Below are positions 6,554 through 12,246 of a DNA stretch of 12,246 bases, piece after piece. The first letter of the stretch is position 1; each line of letters opens with the position of its first letter. The stretch lies in the NCBI GenBank assembly GCA_902803745.1, contig CADCRB010000181.1:1-12246 (forward strand), in the 5' to 3' direction. Source of the DNA: an uncultured Lachnospiraceae bacterium (GTDB lineage: Bacteria > Bacillota > Clostridia > Lachnospirales > Lachnospiraceae). Below the pieces are notes generated by a model that saw nothing but the letters and a program-made list of their open reading frames with translations, was not told the DNA's origin and did not search any database. Position numbers and translations under genes: made by a program.

Positions 6554-8174
6554 AGATGTTCTCCCTGTCTAGCCGTACAGAGTAATCGCCATTGATATAT
6601 GAAACAAGGGTTGCATAAGCGTATTCATCCTTTGTTTCATTGTAATCACTCCTGTAATGAGCTCCCCTGCTCTCCCTCCGCTCTTCTGCCGCCTTAAGAG
6701 TAGCTCCCGCAAGGGTCAGCATGGCTTTAAGGCTGTAATTGGTATATTGCGAAACAGACCTGTCATACCGTAGCTTATCTGCAACGGACAGATAATAATC
6801 TGTCTTTTTCCGCCCCTTTTTCAGGTTCTTTTCGTCACGGACTATACCGAGATCATCATTCATGGTCACGCTCAGCAGATCCCGGATATAAAACACAGGG
6901 AACGAGCTCCTGGAATCATAGTCCTTATTAAGGATCTTTCTTTCATTCTCCATATAAGTGCTGAAGTCAGGGTATTTTCTGTGAGAATATCTTCCTGAGA
7001 TCTCATCCGCTGCCACAAATCCACTGTACATGGCGGAAAGAAGAGAATTACCTCCCAGACGATTGGCTCCATGATACATTGATGCGCACTCACCTACAGC
7101 AAAGAGATTTAAGATACTGGTTTCATGATTCAGGTGAACGGCAAGCCCGCCCATAAAGAAATGAACAGACGGCGTGACCGGGATCGGCTCCTTCTTAATG
7201 TCGATACCCCTGTACTTCATGCACAGATCCCTTACTTCCGGCAGCCGCTCGTCTATGGTCTGTCCATCCAGAAATGAAATATCCAGAAATACGTCCTTTC
7301 CGCATCCGTAAATCTCCCGCGAGACTATATCACGGGTCATAAGATTTCCCTTTTCCCCGTATTTATCTTCCATGAAATACACTCTTTCACCGTTCTCCAG
7401 GTAAAAAAGTCTTCCTCCTTCACCACGGACTGCTTCCGATATCAGCATTTTCTTCTGTGGTGTTTCAAGAGTCGTAGGGTGATACTGGATGAATTCAAGA
7501 TTCTTAAGATCCGCTCCCTGCATAAACAGCCTTCCTGCAGCATAGCCGTCACACATAGTGGAACCGGTAGTCTTTCCGAAAAGCGCATTCTGCCCCCCGG
7601 TAGCTATGACCGTAAAATCAGAAAAAAATGCCTCCAGCCGGGATCTTTCCAAATTGAAAAGGAGGGCGCCATAGCATATCCCGTCCTTTATCAACCCCGA
7701 ATGAAAACTGTATTTCAGGCGTCTCGTGATCATGCCCGCAGCTTCAAATCTGCGGGTTTCCATTACAAGGGCAGACACTATCTGCTTCCCTGTGGAAGCG
7801 CCGCAGTAGTATGTCCTCTTATGTGACTGTCCGCCAAAAGCGCGTCTGGACGGTCTGCCTTCACCGTCAACAGAAAAAACGGTCCCGATACTTTCGAGAA
7901 AGCGTATGATCTCTTCGCCGTGTCCGCAGAGTCCCCTGACCGCCTCCTCACCTCCGATGTAGCTTCCGCCCTTCAGTGTGTCCTGAACATGACTTTCCAC
8001 GGAATCCCCTTCATCATTTTCAGTCAACATGGCATTGATACCACCTGCGGCCATCACCGACTCGGAGTGTTCGGAAAGCGAAGGAGATATAAGCGTCACA
8101 TGGATCCCATGACGGGCTAGTCTTACAGCGCAGGCCATTCCTGCTATCCCACTGCCTATTATCAATGCATCCAT
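6543..8174 (-). CDS. frdA: Fumarate reductase/succinate dehydrogenase flavoprotein subunit
   Basis: This 543-residue FAD enzyme interconverts fumarate and succinate. It begins with the dinucleotide fold I-I-G-S-G-I-A-G (5-12). FrdA/SdhA features follow: AAGGINA (42-48), R-x-F-G-G-Q-S (111-117), QYHPTT with H232, EAVRGEGG (247-254), R281 in MTRDIVSRE at the position of the catalytic proton-shuttling arginine, H338 before FMGG, and HGANRLGGNSLL (368-379) with R372. The R-x-F-G-G motif and GGNSLL separate it from L-aspartate oxidase. One oddity: in the usual S-H-T-V-x-A-x-G-G segment the FAD-linking histidine is replaced by E38 (S37-E-S-V), so FAD is probably held non-covalently; H36 lies two residues earlier. 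The start at ATG 8174 follows AGGAG (8186-8190) with a longish 11-nt spacer. It is the first gene of the minus-strand cluster and diverges from the DUF1275-aspartase pair. Confidence 0.9.
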   Translation of the reverse strand: MDALIIGSGIAGMACAVRLARHGIHVTLISPSLSEHSESVMAAGGINAMLTENDEGDSVESHVQDTLKGGSYIGGEEAVRGLCGHGEEIIRFLESIGTVFSVDGEGRPSRRAFGGQSHKRTYYCGASTGKQIVSALVMETRRFEAAGMITRRLKYSFHSGLIKDGICYGALLFNLERSRLEAFFSDFTVIATGGQNALFGKTTGSTMCDGYAAGRLFMQGADLKNLEFIQYHPTTLETPQKKMLISEAVRGEGGRLFYLENGERVYFMEDKYGEKGNLMTRDIVSREIYGCGKDVFLDISFLDGQTIDERLPEVRDLCMKYRGIDIKKEPIPVTPSVHFFMGGLAVHLNHETSILNLFAVGECASMYHGANRLGGNSLLSAMYSGFVAADEISGRYSHRKYPDFSTYMENERKILNKDYDSRSSFPVFYIRDLLSVTMNDDLGIVRDEKNLKKGRKKTDYYLSVADKLRYDRSVSQYTNYSLKAMLTLAGATLKAAEERRESRGAHYRSDYNETKDEYAYATLVSYINGDYSVRLDRENIYES

Positions 8175-8221
8175 TAAATATATCTCTCCTTCGTAAACAG
8201 AATGAATCTCCCTGACACTGC

Positions 8222-8276
8222 AATTACAATGCCTGGGCGATACAGCGGATTACCACAATTATTTTACATTGTAATT
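8222..8276. repeat. Spaced 10-bp perfect inverted repeat in the divergent control region
   Basis: AATTACAATG at 8222-8231 is the exact reverse complement of CATTGTAATT at 8267-8276, with 35 bases between. The right arm sits between the proposed -35 and -10 of the frd promoter and the left arm lies about 25-33 bases downstream of the expected transcription start. This fits a two-site operator; a leader hairpin is less likely because the right arm is upstream of the start. A smaller repeat, ACAAT (8255-8259) and ATTGT (8268-8272), lies across the -10. I do not recognise a known regulator consensus. Confidence 0.5.
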
Positions 8277-8289
8277 ATGGAATAAACAA
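8261..8289 (-). promoter_or_regulatory. Predicted promoter of the frdAB-signalling cluster
   Basis: On the minus strand, TTGTTT (8284-8289) is followed after exactly 17 bases by TAAAAT (8261-8266), a reasonable vegetative sigma-factor promoter in an AT-rich stretch. Transcription would start near 8254 and give a leader of about 80 nt before the flavoprotein ATG at 8174. Confidence 0.5.
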
Positions 8290-8340
8290 GGAACAGCCTG
8301 CTTTGATCGATAACCGTCCGGCTCAGTCCTTCATCTTGTA

Positions 8341-8354
8341 TTAAGCGCTTGCAA
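8341..8354. promoter_or_regulatory. Possible catabolite-responsive (cre-like) or LacI-family operator
   Basis: The segment reads TTAAGCGCTTGCAA, centred on the palindrome AAGCGCTT (8343-8350). Set one base to the left, it matches most of the CcpA cre consensus TGWAANCGNTNWCA, failing at the first two positions and at position 12. It lies about 45 bases before the DUF1275 start, where a repressor could act on the DUF1275-aspartase transcript. The match is imperfect, so this is a suggestion. Confidence 0.25.
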
Positions 8355-8396
8355 ATGTTACTATCTCTACGTAAAGACAAAACAAAGGGGATAAAT

Positions 8397-9119
8397 ATGC
8401 AAAGATCTGACAGTTTTGTTGTTGGCGCACTGCTTTCCTTTTCAGGTGGATTACAGGACTCCTATACTTTTAATATCAGAGACCGGGTTTTTGCTAATGC
8501 CCAAACGGGCAATGTGGTGCTTATGAGTCAGAATTTTATGATGGGAAACTGGAGTGATGGCCTGGATCACCTGTTTGCCATTATAGCTTTTGTGACTGGT
8601 GTTTTTCTGTCCGATTATATTGAGGGCAAAATTAAATACAACAATAAAATCCATTGGAGGCAGATAGTTCTTATAATCGAATTTCTGATTCTTTTTGTTG
8701 TAGGGTTTATTCCGTTTGGCTGTAACATTGTTGCCAATGCGTCAGTTTCATTTGCCTGCGCCATGCAGGTTCATTCCTTCCGACGGTTAAGGACAAACAG
8801 CTACGCAAGCACAATGTGTATAGGAAATCTGAAAAATGGAACATCCTATATGGCCCGGTATATCAGAAACAGATCGATAAAAGACCTTATTTTCTCAGTT
8901 CAATATTATTCAATCATTGTGATCTTCGCTGTCGGAGCCGGCATCGGGGGTTTATTGTCAATACACTATGGAATAAGGACTATCTGGGTAAGCTGCGTAG
9001 TCATCATAGTAGTTGCATTGATCCTGAATAAAGAAAAGACTTTTGAGTTTTCTTATTTGAGGAAATTCCCCAAATTATACAAAATGTTAAAAAATCATGA
9101 TATAAAGGAGACAAAATAA
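8397..9119 (+). CDS. DUF1275 (YoaK-like) integral membrane protein
   Basis: This 240-residue protein has the DUF1275 signature near its start: F-S-G-G-L-Q-D-S-Y-T-F (15-25) followed by V-F-A-N-A-Q-T-G-N-V-V-L (31-42). Hydrophobic segments at about 7-24, 58-75, 88-107, 110-126, 163-190 and 194-210 indicate a multi-pass membrane protein. Family members are widespread and usually annotated only as YoaK or DUF1275; no transported substrate is established to my knowledge. The ATG at 8397 follows AAAGGGG by a short spacer and fits the family's usual N-terminus; an upstream in-frame ATG at 8349 has no good ribosome binding site. Its stop codon overlaps the aspartase start (TAATG), so the two are translationally coupled. 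That context hints at a role in aspartate, fumarate or succinate handling, which is inference only. Confidence 0.87.
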   Translation: MQRSDSFVVGALLSFSGGLQDSYTFNIRDRVFANAQTGNVVLMSQNFMMGNWSDGLDHLFAIIAFVTGVFLSDYIEGKIKYNNKIHWRQIVLIIEFLILFVVGFIPFGCNIVANASVSFACAMQVHSFRRLRTNSYASTMCIGNLKNGTSYMARYIRNRSIKDLIFSVQYYSIIVIFAVGAGIGGLLSIHYGIRTIWVSCVVIIVVALILNKEKTFEFSYLRKFPKLYKMLKNHDIKETK

Positions 9120-10564
9120 TGTATATGGGTTTGATCGGACTGAGATCAGGAAGCAAAGAGTTTTTAGATAATAAGCGCCGCAAAAAATATCGTATTGAGC
9201 ATGATTCTATCGGTGATAAAGAAGTGCCGATAGATGCATATTACGGTGTTCAGTCTTTAAGAGCCGCAGAAAACTTCCCAATTACAGGATTGGATCTGCA
9301 TCCCGAGGTCGTAAACAGCATTGTTTACATTAAAAAAGCTGCTGCCATTACCAACAGCGAGACGGGCAGACTCTCTAAAGAAAAGGCAGATGCCATTGTC
9401 AAAGCATGTGATGATCTTCTGGAAGGAAAATTTCTTGATAACTTCATCGTAGATCCTATTCAGGGTGGGGCCGGAACCTCCCTGAACATGAACGCCAATG
9501 AGGTGATAGCAAACAGAGCTATTGAGATCCTGGGCGGAAATAAAGGCGACTATTCTGTCATCCATCCCAATGATGATGTCAATATGGGACAGTCTACAAA
9601 TGATGTTGTTCCAACTGCGGGTAAAATGACCACTATTCGTCTTTTGATGAACTTGAAGGTTCAGATGCAGTGCCTTCAGGTAGCATTGTCCAAAAAAGCA
9701 AATGAATTTGAAAAAGTGGTTAAAATGGGACGGACTCAGATGCAGGATGCGGTACCCATAAGCCTTGGCCAGGAATTCCAGGCCTACAGTGATGCTATAG
9801 AAAGAAATGTGAGCAGACTGGACCATGCAATAGATGAGATGCGTATTGTCAATTTAGGCGGTACAGCAATAGGCACAGGTATCAATGCACATGAGGAATA
9901 TATCTCGAATATAGTACCCACGCTTAATACAATATCAAAAATGGATCTGAAGCAGGCGGACAGTCTCATTGATTCCACACAAAATCTGGATCCCTTCGTG
10001 GCTGTCTCCGGGATAGTCAAGTCCTGCGCGGTTTCTCTTTCAAAGATTTCCAATGACCTCAGGCTTATGTCTTCAGGACCCAGAACGGGCCTCGGAGAGA
10101 TAACTCTTCCCGCGAAACAGAACGGTTCATCAATAATGCCCGGAAAGGTGAACCCTGTAATTCCTGAAGTTGTAAATCAGGTATCGTTTAATGTTATTGG
10201 AAATGATACGACGATCACTCTCGCAGCAGAGGCTGGACAGCTGGAGCTGAATGCCTTTGAACCTATCATCTTCTATAATCTGTTCCAGTCCATAGATACT
10301 CTGGGATTTGCAGTCGAAACTTTTACAGATAACTGCGTGACCGGTATCGAAGCGAACGAGAAAAGGTGCAGGGAACTTGTGGCAAACAGTATCGGTATCA
10401 TCACCGTACTCGTACCGCTTGTCGGATACCAGAAGGCTGCAGATACCGCAAAGAAGGCTTTATACTCCGGCCGGTCGGTACTGGATGTGGTAATTGAAGA
10501 CAAGCTTCTGGATCCCGATAAGGCAAGAGAGGTTCTTGATCCGACAAAGATGATCAAAAGCTGA
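9119..10564 (+). CDS. aspA: Aspartate ammonia-lyase (aspartase)
   Basis: This 481-residue enzyme of the fumarase/aspartase superfamily converts L-aspartate to fumarate and ammonia in the cytosol. The family signature GSSIMPGKVNP is at 336-346, with S338 at the catalytic-serine position on the flexible loop. It is followed by VIPEVVNQV, which is typical of aspartase; fumarase C usually has TQCEA there. Other conserved blocks are VPIDAYYGVQSLRA (36-49), GGAGTSLNMNANEV (116-129), QSTND (158-162) and MGRTQMQDAVP (203-213). The start has AAAGGAG 8 nt upstream and shares a base with the preceding stop. The first 22 residues (before KYRIEHDSIG) extend beyond the usual start of these enzymes and are rich in basic residues; I see no better internal start. 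Together with the divergent Frd genes it would form an aspartate-fumarate-succinate route. Confidence 0.94.
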   Translation: MYMGLIGLRSGSKEFLDNKRRKKYRIEHDSIGDKEVPIDAYYGVQSLRAAENFPITGLDLHPEVVNSIVYIKKAAAITNSETGRLSKEKADAIVKACDDLLEGKFLDNFIVDPIQGGAGTSLNMNANEVIANRAIEILGGNKGDYSVIHPNDDVNMGQSTNDVVPTAGKMTTIRLLMNLKVQMQCLQVALSKKANEFEKVVKMGRTQMQDAVPISLGQEFQAYSDAIERNVSRLDHAIDEMRIVNLGGTAIGTGINAHEEYISNIVPTLNTISKMDLKQADSLIDSTQNLDPFVAVSGIVKSCAVSLSKISNDLRLMSSGPRTGLGEITLPAKQNGSSIMPGKVNPVIPEVVNQVSFNVIGNDTTITLAAEAGQLELNAFEPIIFYNLFQSIDTLGFAVETFTDNCVTGIEANEKRCRELVANSIGIITVLVPLVGYQKAADTAKKALYSGRSVLDVVIEDKLLDPDKAREVLDPTKMIKS

Positions 10565-10599
10565 GATTGTAAAAAGCACCCAGCATTATGATCAGGGGC

Positions 10600-10614
10600 C
10601 TGTCAAGTAGACAG
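10600..10614. repeat. Small perfect hairpin after aspA
   Basis: CTGTC (10600-10604) and GACAG (10610-10614) form a 5-bp stem around the loop AAGTA, with two more G-C pairs possible beyond a mismatch. No T-run follows, so it is not a classic terminator. It lies in the 136-base gap between aspA and the convergent hydrolase gene. Confidence 0.35.
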
Positions 10615-10638
10615 ACCAAATAAACAAAATATGACAAA

Positions 10639-10671
10639 AAAAGGTGGTCACATAATTAGTGATCACCTTTT
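10639..10671. terminator. Bidirectional intrinsic terminator between convergent genes
   Basis: AAAAGGTGGTCAC (10639-10651) pairs with GTGATCACCTTTT (10659-10671) over 13 bp with one G-U wobble and a 7-base loop. Reading the minus strand, the stem is followed by an uninterrupted T-run from the poly-A at 10636-10642, a strong terminator for the hydrolase gene. Reading the plus strand the T-run is only four bases, giving a weaker terminator for aspA. Confidence 0.85.
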
Positions 10672-10700
10672 GCTATGTTGATGGCTGCCGACTCTCTGAC

Positions 10701-11228
10701 TTACCCGTTACTTACCTGTATCTGGCACGACCTCATTGTCTCCAGAGCCGCCTCATGCTTTTCCGGAGTGACTCCGGCACAGCAGGCAGCATCTACGCTT
10801 ATCTCCACCTCCGGCATTGCTGCCTTCAGGAGAAGCGCATTTGATACCACGCATATATCTGTGCAAAGACCGATCAACTCGATGGATATCTCTTCTTTGT
10901 CCGATATTTCCCGGATAATATGCATCAGTCCGGTCGATCCAAACGTAGGCTTATTAACGATCACAGCCCCTTTCACTGCCTCCGCAACAGCCGCATTAAG
11001 CTCCCATCCCGGAGTACCCTCTATACAATGCTCCACAGGGAGATTCCGTCCCTCCTGTGTGGTAAGATAATCCTTTTGATGTGTGTCTCTTGTAACAAAG
11101 ATATTCTCTTTATCATATTCCCTGATTTTATTTACGACTGCGGGCACTATCGACACAGCTTCTTTCGTACCAAGTGCTCCGTCCACAAAGTCCTTCTGCA
11201 TATCAACCACTACCAGGATCTTTCTCAT
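10701..11228 (-). CDS. pncA: Nicotinamidase-like cysteine hydrolase (isochorismatase superfamily)
   Basis: This 175-residue cytosolic enzyme most likely converts nicotinamide to nicotinate and ammonia in NAD salvage. The catalytic triad of the superfamily is visible: D9 in VVDMQKDF, K93 in VNKPTFGS and C126 in GLCTDICVVSN. A metal site D48-T-H50, E59 and H67 (in VEHC) has nearly the spacing of nicotinamidases with an Asp-His-Glu-His site, which separates it from isochorismatases that lack the metal. The start is ATG 11228, with GGAGG 7 nt upstream; an in-frame ATG at 11246 would put that ribosome binding site inside the gene. It stands alone, convergent with aspA, and ends just before the shared terminator. 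Other amidases of the same superfamily remain possible, so the symbol is given as the best guess. Confidence 0.83.
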   Translation of the reverse strand: MRKILVVVDMQKDFVDGALGTKEAVSIVPAVVNKIREYDKENIFVTRDTHQKDYLTTQEGRNLPVEHCIEGTPGWELNAAVAEAVKGAVIVNKPTFGSTGLMHIIREISDKEEISIELIGLCTDICVVSNALLLKAAMPEVEISVDAACCAGVTPEKHEAALETMRSCQIQVSNG

Positions 11229-11323
11229 TTTAAGCCCTCCCTGCATTTCCTTTTCTGATTACCGCCCTGCGAAATAGAGCAGTCTATACACGCCCGATCT
11301 TTTGCGTCATTTAATGCATGGGT

Positions 11324-11329
11324 ATTATA
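11324..11329 (-). promoter_or_regulatory. Possible -10 element for the nicotinamidase-like gene
   Basis: A perfect TATAAT reads on the minus strand about 95 bases before the start codon. No recognisable -35 lies at 16-18 bases, so the assignment rests on the -10 alone. Confidence 0.3.
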
Positions 11330-11379
11330 CATGATTCTGCACATAAAGTATAAATCAATCCTTCACTTCTCTACGTCTC

Positions 11380-11389
11380 TACAGCTGTA
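11380..11389. repeat. 10-bp palindrome TACAGCTGTA upstream of the DUF1269-like gene
   Basis: This exact palindrome lies about 30 bases upstream of the extended -10 promoter of the plus-strand gene, in the 291-base gap between two divergent genes. It could be an operator. The rest of that gap shows only the two promoter candidates and no RNA gene or short coding region I can support. Confidence 0.3.
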
Positions 11390-11416
11390 CGCATAATACC
11401 CTATTCCTTAACGCTA

Positions 11417-11425
11417 TGCTATAAT
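11417..11425 (+). promoter_or_regulatory. Extended -10 promoter of the DUF1269-like gene
   Basis: TGCTATAAT is a perfect extended -10 (TGnTATAAT). No clear -35 is seen 17 bases upstream, which is common for extended -10 promoters. Transcription from about 11432 would give a leader of about 88 nt. Confidence 0.55.
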
Positions 11426-11519
11426 ATTTCAGTTACTATATGTTTGCTCAGGCTTTGATCTTTTTTATCATATGAGGAAGATCAGGCTATGGGTCAGTTG
11501 TGCTCACAAGGAGGTAAAA

Positions 11520-12128
11520 ATGCAAAATGTTATAGTATGTCTTTTTGATGTAGAGAGCGAAGGATATCAGGCCATTACCGAGCTTAGAAATACCCCTGGT
11601 AATGATACATCTCTTGTCTCACAGGCCGTTCTGATCAAAAAAGAGAATGGTGCATTAAAGGTTCTGGATTCTTTTGATACCGGAGCGAACACAACCGATG
11701 ATACAGCTATCGGAGGACTTATCGGTATGTGCGTGGGAGTGCTGGGAGGTCCGATAGGTATGCTTTTAGGAGCAGGATGGGGCTCACTTGCCGGCATGAC
11801 CCTCGATGCGGCAGATGCAGCTGATGAAGCTTCTCTCATAGAGCAGATAGCAGACAAGCTTGATGACGGAGTGGCCCTCATCGGTCTGTCGTATGAGGAG
11901 GATGAGAGCGTGCTCGATAATAAGCTTTCAGCATACAAGACAGTTATCGCACGCTTTGATGCCGCTGTAGTTGCACAGGAGGTAGAGGCTGCACGTGAAA
12001 TGCAGATAGAGATGAGCCGTCAGGCCAAAGCAGATCTTCGCAAACAGAGGAAAGAGGATTTCAAGGAAAAAATAGAGGAAAAGCGTAATAATCTGAAGTC
12101 CCATTTTGATTCCGTAAAATCAAAATAA
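11520..12128 (+). CDS. Glycine-rich DUF1269-like membrane-associated protein
   Basis: This 202-residue protein has three parts. Residues 1-60 form an alpha/beta-looking segment (N-V-I-V-C-L-F-D, then an S-Q-A-V-L-I-K-K strand) as in DUF1269 proteins. Residues 62-95 are a hydrophobic glycine-rich hairpin (GGLIGMCVGVLGGPIGMLLG, then AGWGSLAG) that could insert in or pack on a membrane in glycine-zipper fashion. After a second alpha/beta segment (about 105-150), residues 150-202 are a long, highly charged helix likely to form a coiled coil and ending in basic residues. The function is unknown; DUF1269 proteins are often linked to stress responses, but nothing here proves it. ATG 11520 follows a near-perfect AAGGAGG; an earlier in-frame ATG at 11472 lacks one. 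It is followed 50 nt later by another gene on the same strand. Confidence 0.8.
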   Translation: MQNVIVCLFDVESEGYQAITELRNTPGNDTSLVSQAVLIKKENGALKVLDSFDTGANTTDDTAIGGLIGMCVGVLGGPIGMLLGAGWGSLAGMTLDAADAADEASLIEQIADKLDDGVALIGLSYEEDESVLDNKLSAYKTVIARFDAAVVAQEVEAAREMQIEMSRQAKADLRKQRKEDFKEKIEEKRNNLKSHFDSVKSK

Positions 12129-12178
12129 TATCTTTGACACACTGATAATATAATTCAGCAATAATAAAGGAGGTTTTC

Positions 12179-12246
12179 ATGGAAGCAAGACAGATAAGTA
12201 TCAGGGAAGCAAAGAAACGCATCAAGGCCGATCCCGAGCTCAGTAA
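12179..12246 (+). CDS. Start of an unrecognised gene (truncated by window edge)
   Basis: An ATG at 12179 is preceded by AAAGGAGG at a good distance and opens a reading frame of 22 codons to the window edge, MEARQISIREAKKRIKADPE then LS. The visible part is charged and probably helical. It lies 50 nt after the DUF1269-like gene and is probably in the same operon. The family cannot be told from this fragment. Confidence 0.6.
   Translation, partial: MEARQISIREAKKRIKADPELS

Noticed and set aside
6543..8174. Call as L-aspartate oxidase (NadB)
   Set aside because: The R-x-F-G-G motif, GGNSLL ending and the immediate frdB-type partner fit fumarate reductase/succinate dehydrogenase; NadB has an EGGHS-type segment there and no iron-sulfur partner.
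8268..8289. Rex or Fnr binding site upstream of frdA
   Set aside because: TTGT and ACAA occur, but their spacing and inner bases do not fit the Rex or Fnr consensus.
9257..9826. 189-codon open frame on the minus strand
   Set aside because: It is entirely antisense to aspA, whose conserved motifs cover the same bases, and its product resembles no family I recognise.
10600..10614. Insertion-sequence terminal repeat (TGTCAAGTAGACA)
   Set aside because: It looks somewhat like an IS end, but there is no matching second end, transposase fragment or target duplication in the window.
11567..11938. 123-codon serine-rich open frame on the minus strand
   Set aside because: It mirrors the glycine and alanine codons of the DUF1269-like gene, a common source of false open frames.
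12134..12158. Promoter with TTGACA upstream of the last gene
   Set aside because: TTGACA is present, but the nearest TATAAT is only 9 bases away and no -10 lies at 16-18 bases.

Overview
The window looks like chromosomal DNA from a low-to-moderate-GC Gram-positive anaerobe, most likely a clostridium of the Lachnospiraceae type. The grounds are the strong AGGAGG-type ribosome binding sites, short intergenic gaps, and the gene set itself (aspartase, a two-subunit fumarate reductase, receptor phosphatases with STAS antagonists, a GH3 protein, a DUF1275 membrane protein). The genus cannot be fixed from sequence alone. I see no rRNA, tRNA, CRISPR array or intact mobile element.

Layout. From 8174 down to the left edge, seven genes run on the minus strand with gaps of at most 50 nt and two overlaps: a fumarate reductase/succinate dehydrogenase flavoprotein and iron-sulfur subunit (6543-8174, 5855-6553), a STAS antagonist (5521-5829), a transmembrane Cache-HAMP-PP2C phosphatase (3301-5493), a second such phosphatase carrying an extra C-terminal RsbW-like kinase domain (681-3311), a second STAS antagonist (313-630), and the start of a GH3-family protein (1-298). 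The spacing suggests one long operon. Its likely promoter lies at 8261-8289 and overlaps half of a spaced 10-bp inverted repeat.

Divergent from this, on the plus strand, are a DUF1275 membrane protein (8397-9119) and aspartate ammonia-lyase (9119-10564), which overlap by one base. They meet a convergent nicotinamidase-type cysteine hydrolase (10701-11228, minus) at a bidirectional terminator (10639-10671). The right end holds a glycine-rich DUF1269-like protein with its own extended -10 promoter (11417-12128) and the first 22 codons of an unrecognised gene.

How the genes fit together. Aspartase makes fumarate from aspartate and the Frd pair could reduce it to succinate, an anaerobic electron-sink route arranged around one divergent control region. 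The unusual part is what follows the Frd genes: a complete membrane-to-cytosol partner-switching module with two sensors, two antagonists and one fused phosphatase/kinase, but with no sigma factor in view and a GH3 acyl-adenylating enzyme as the next gene. The co-transcription and the output of the module are inferences.
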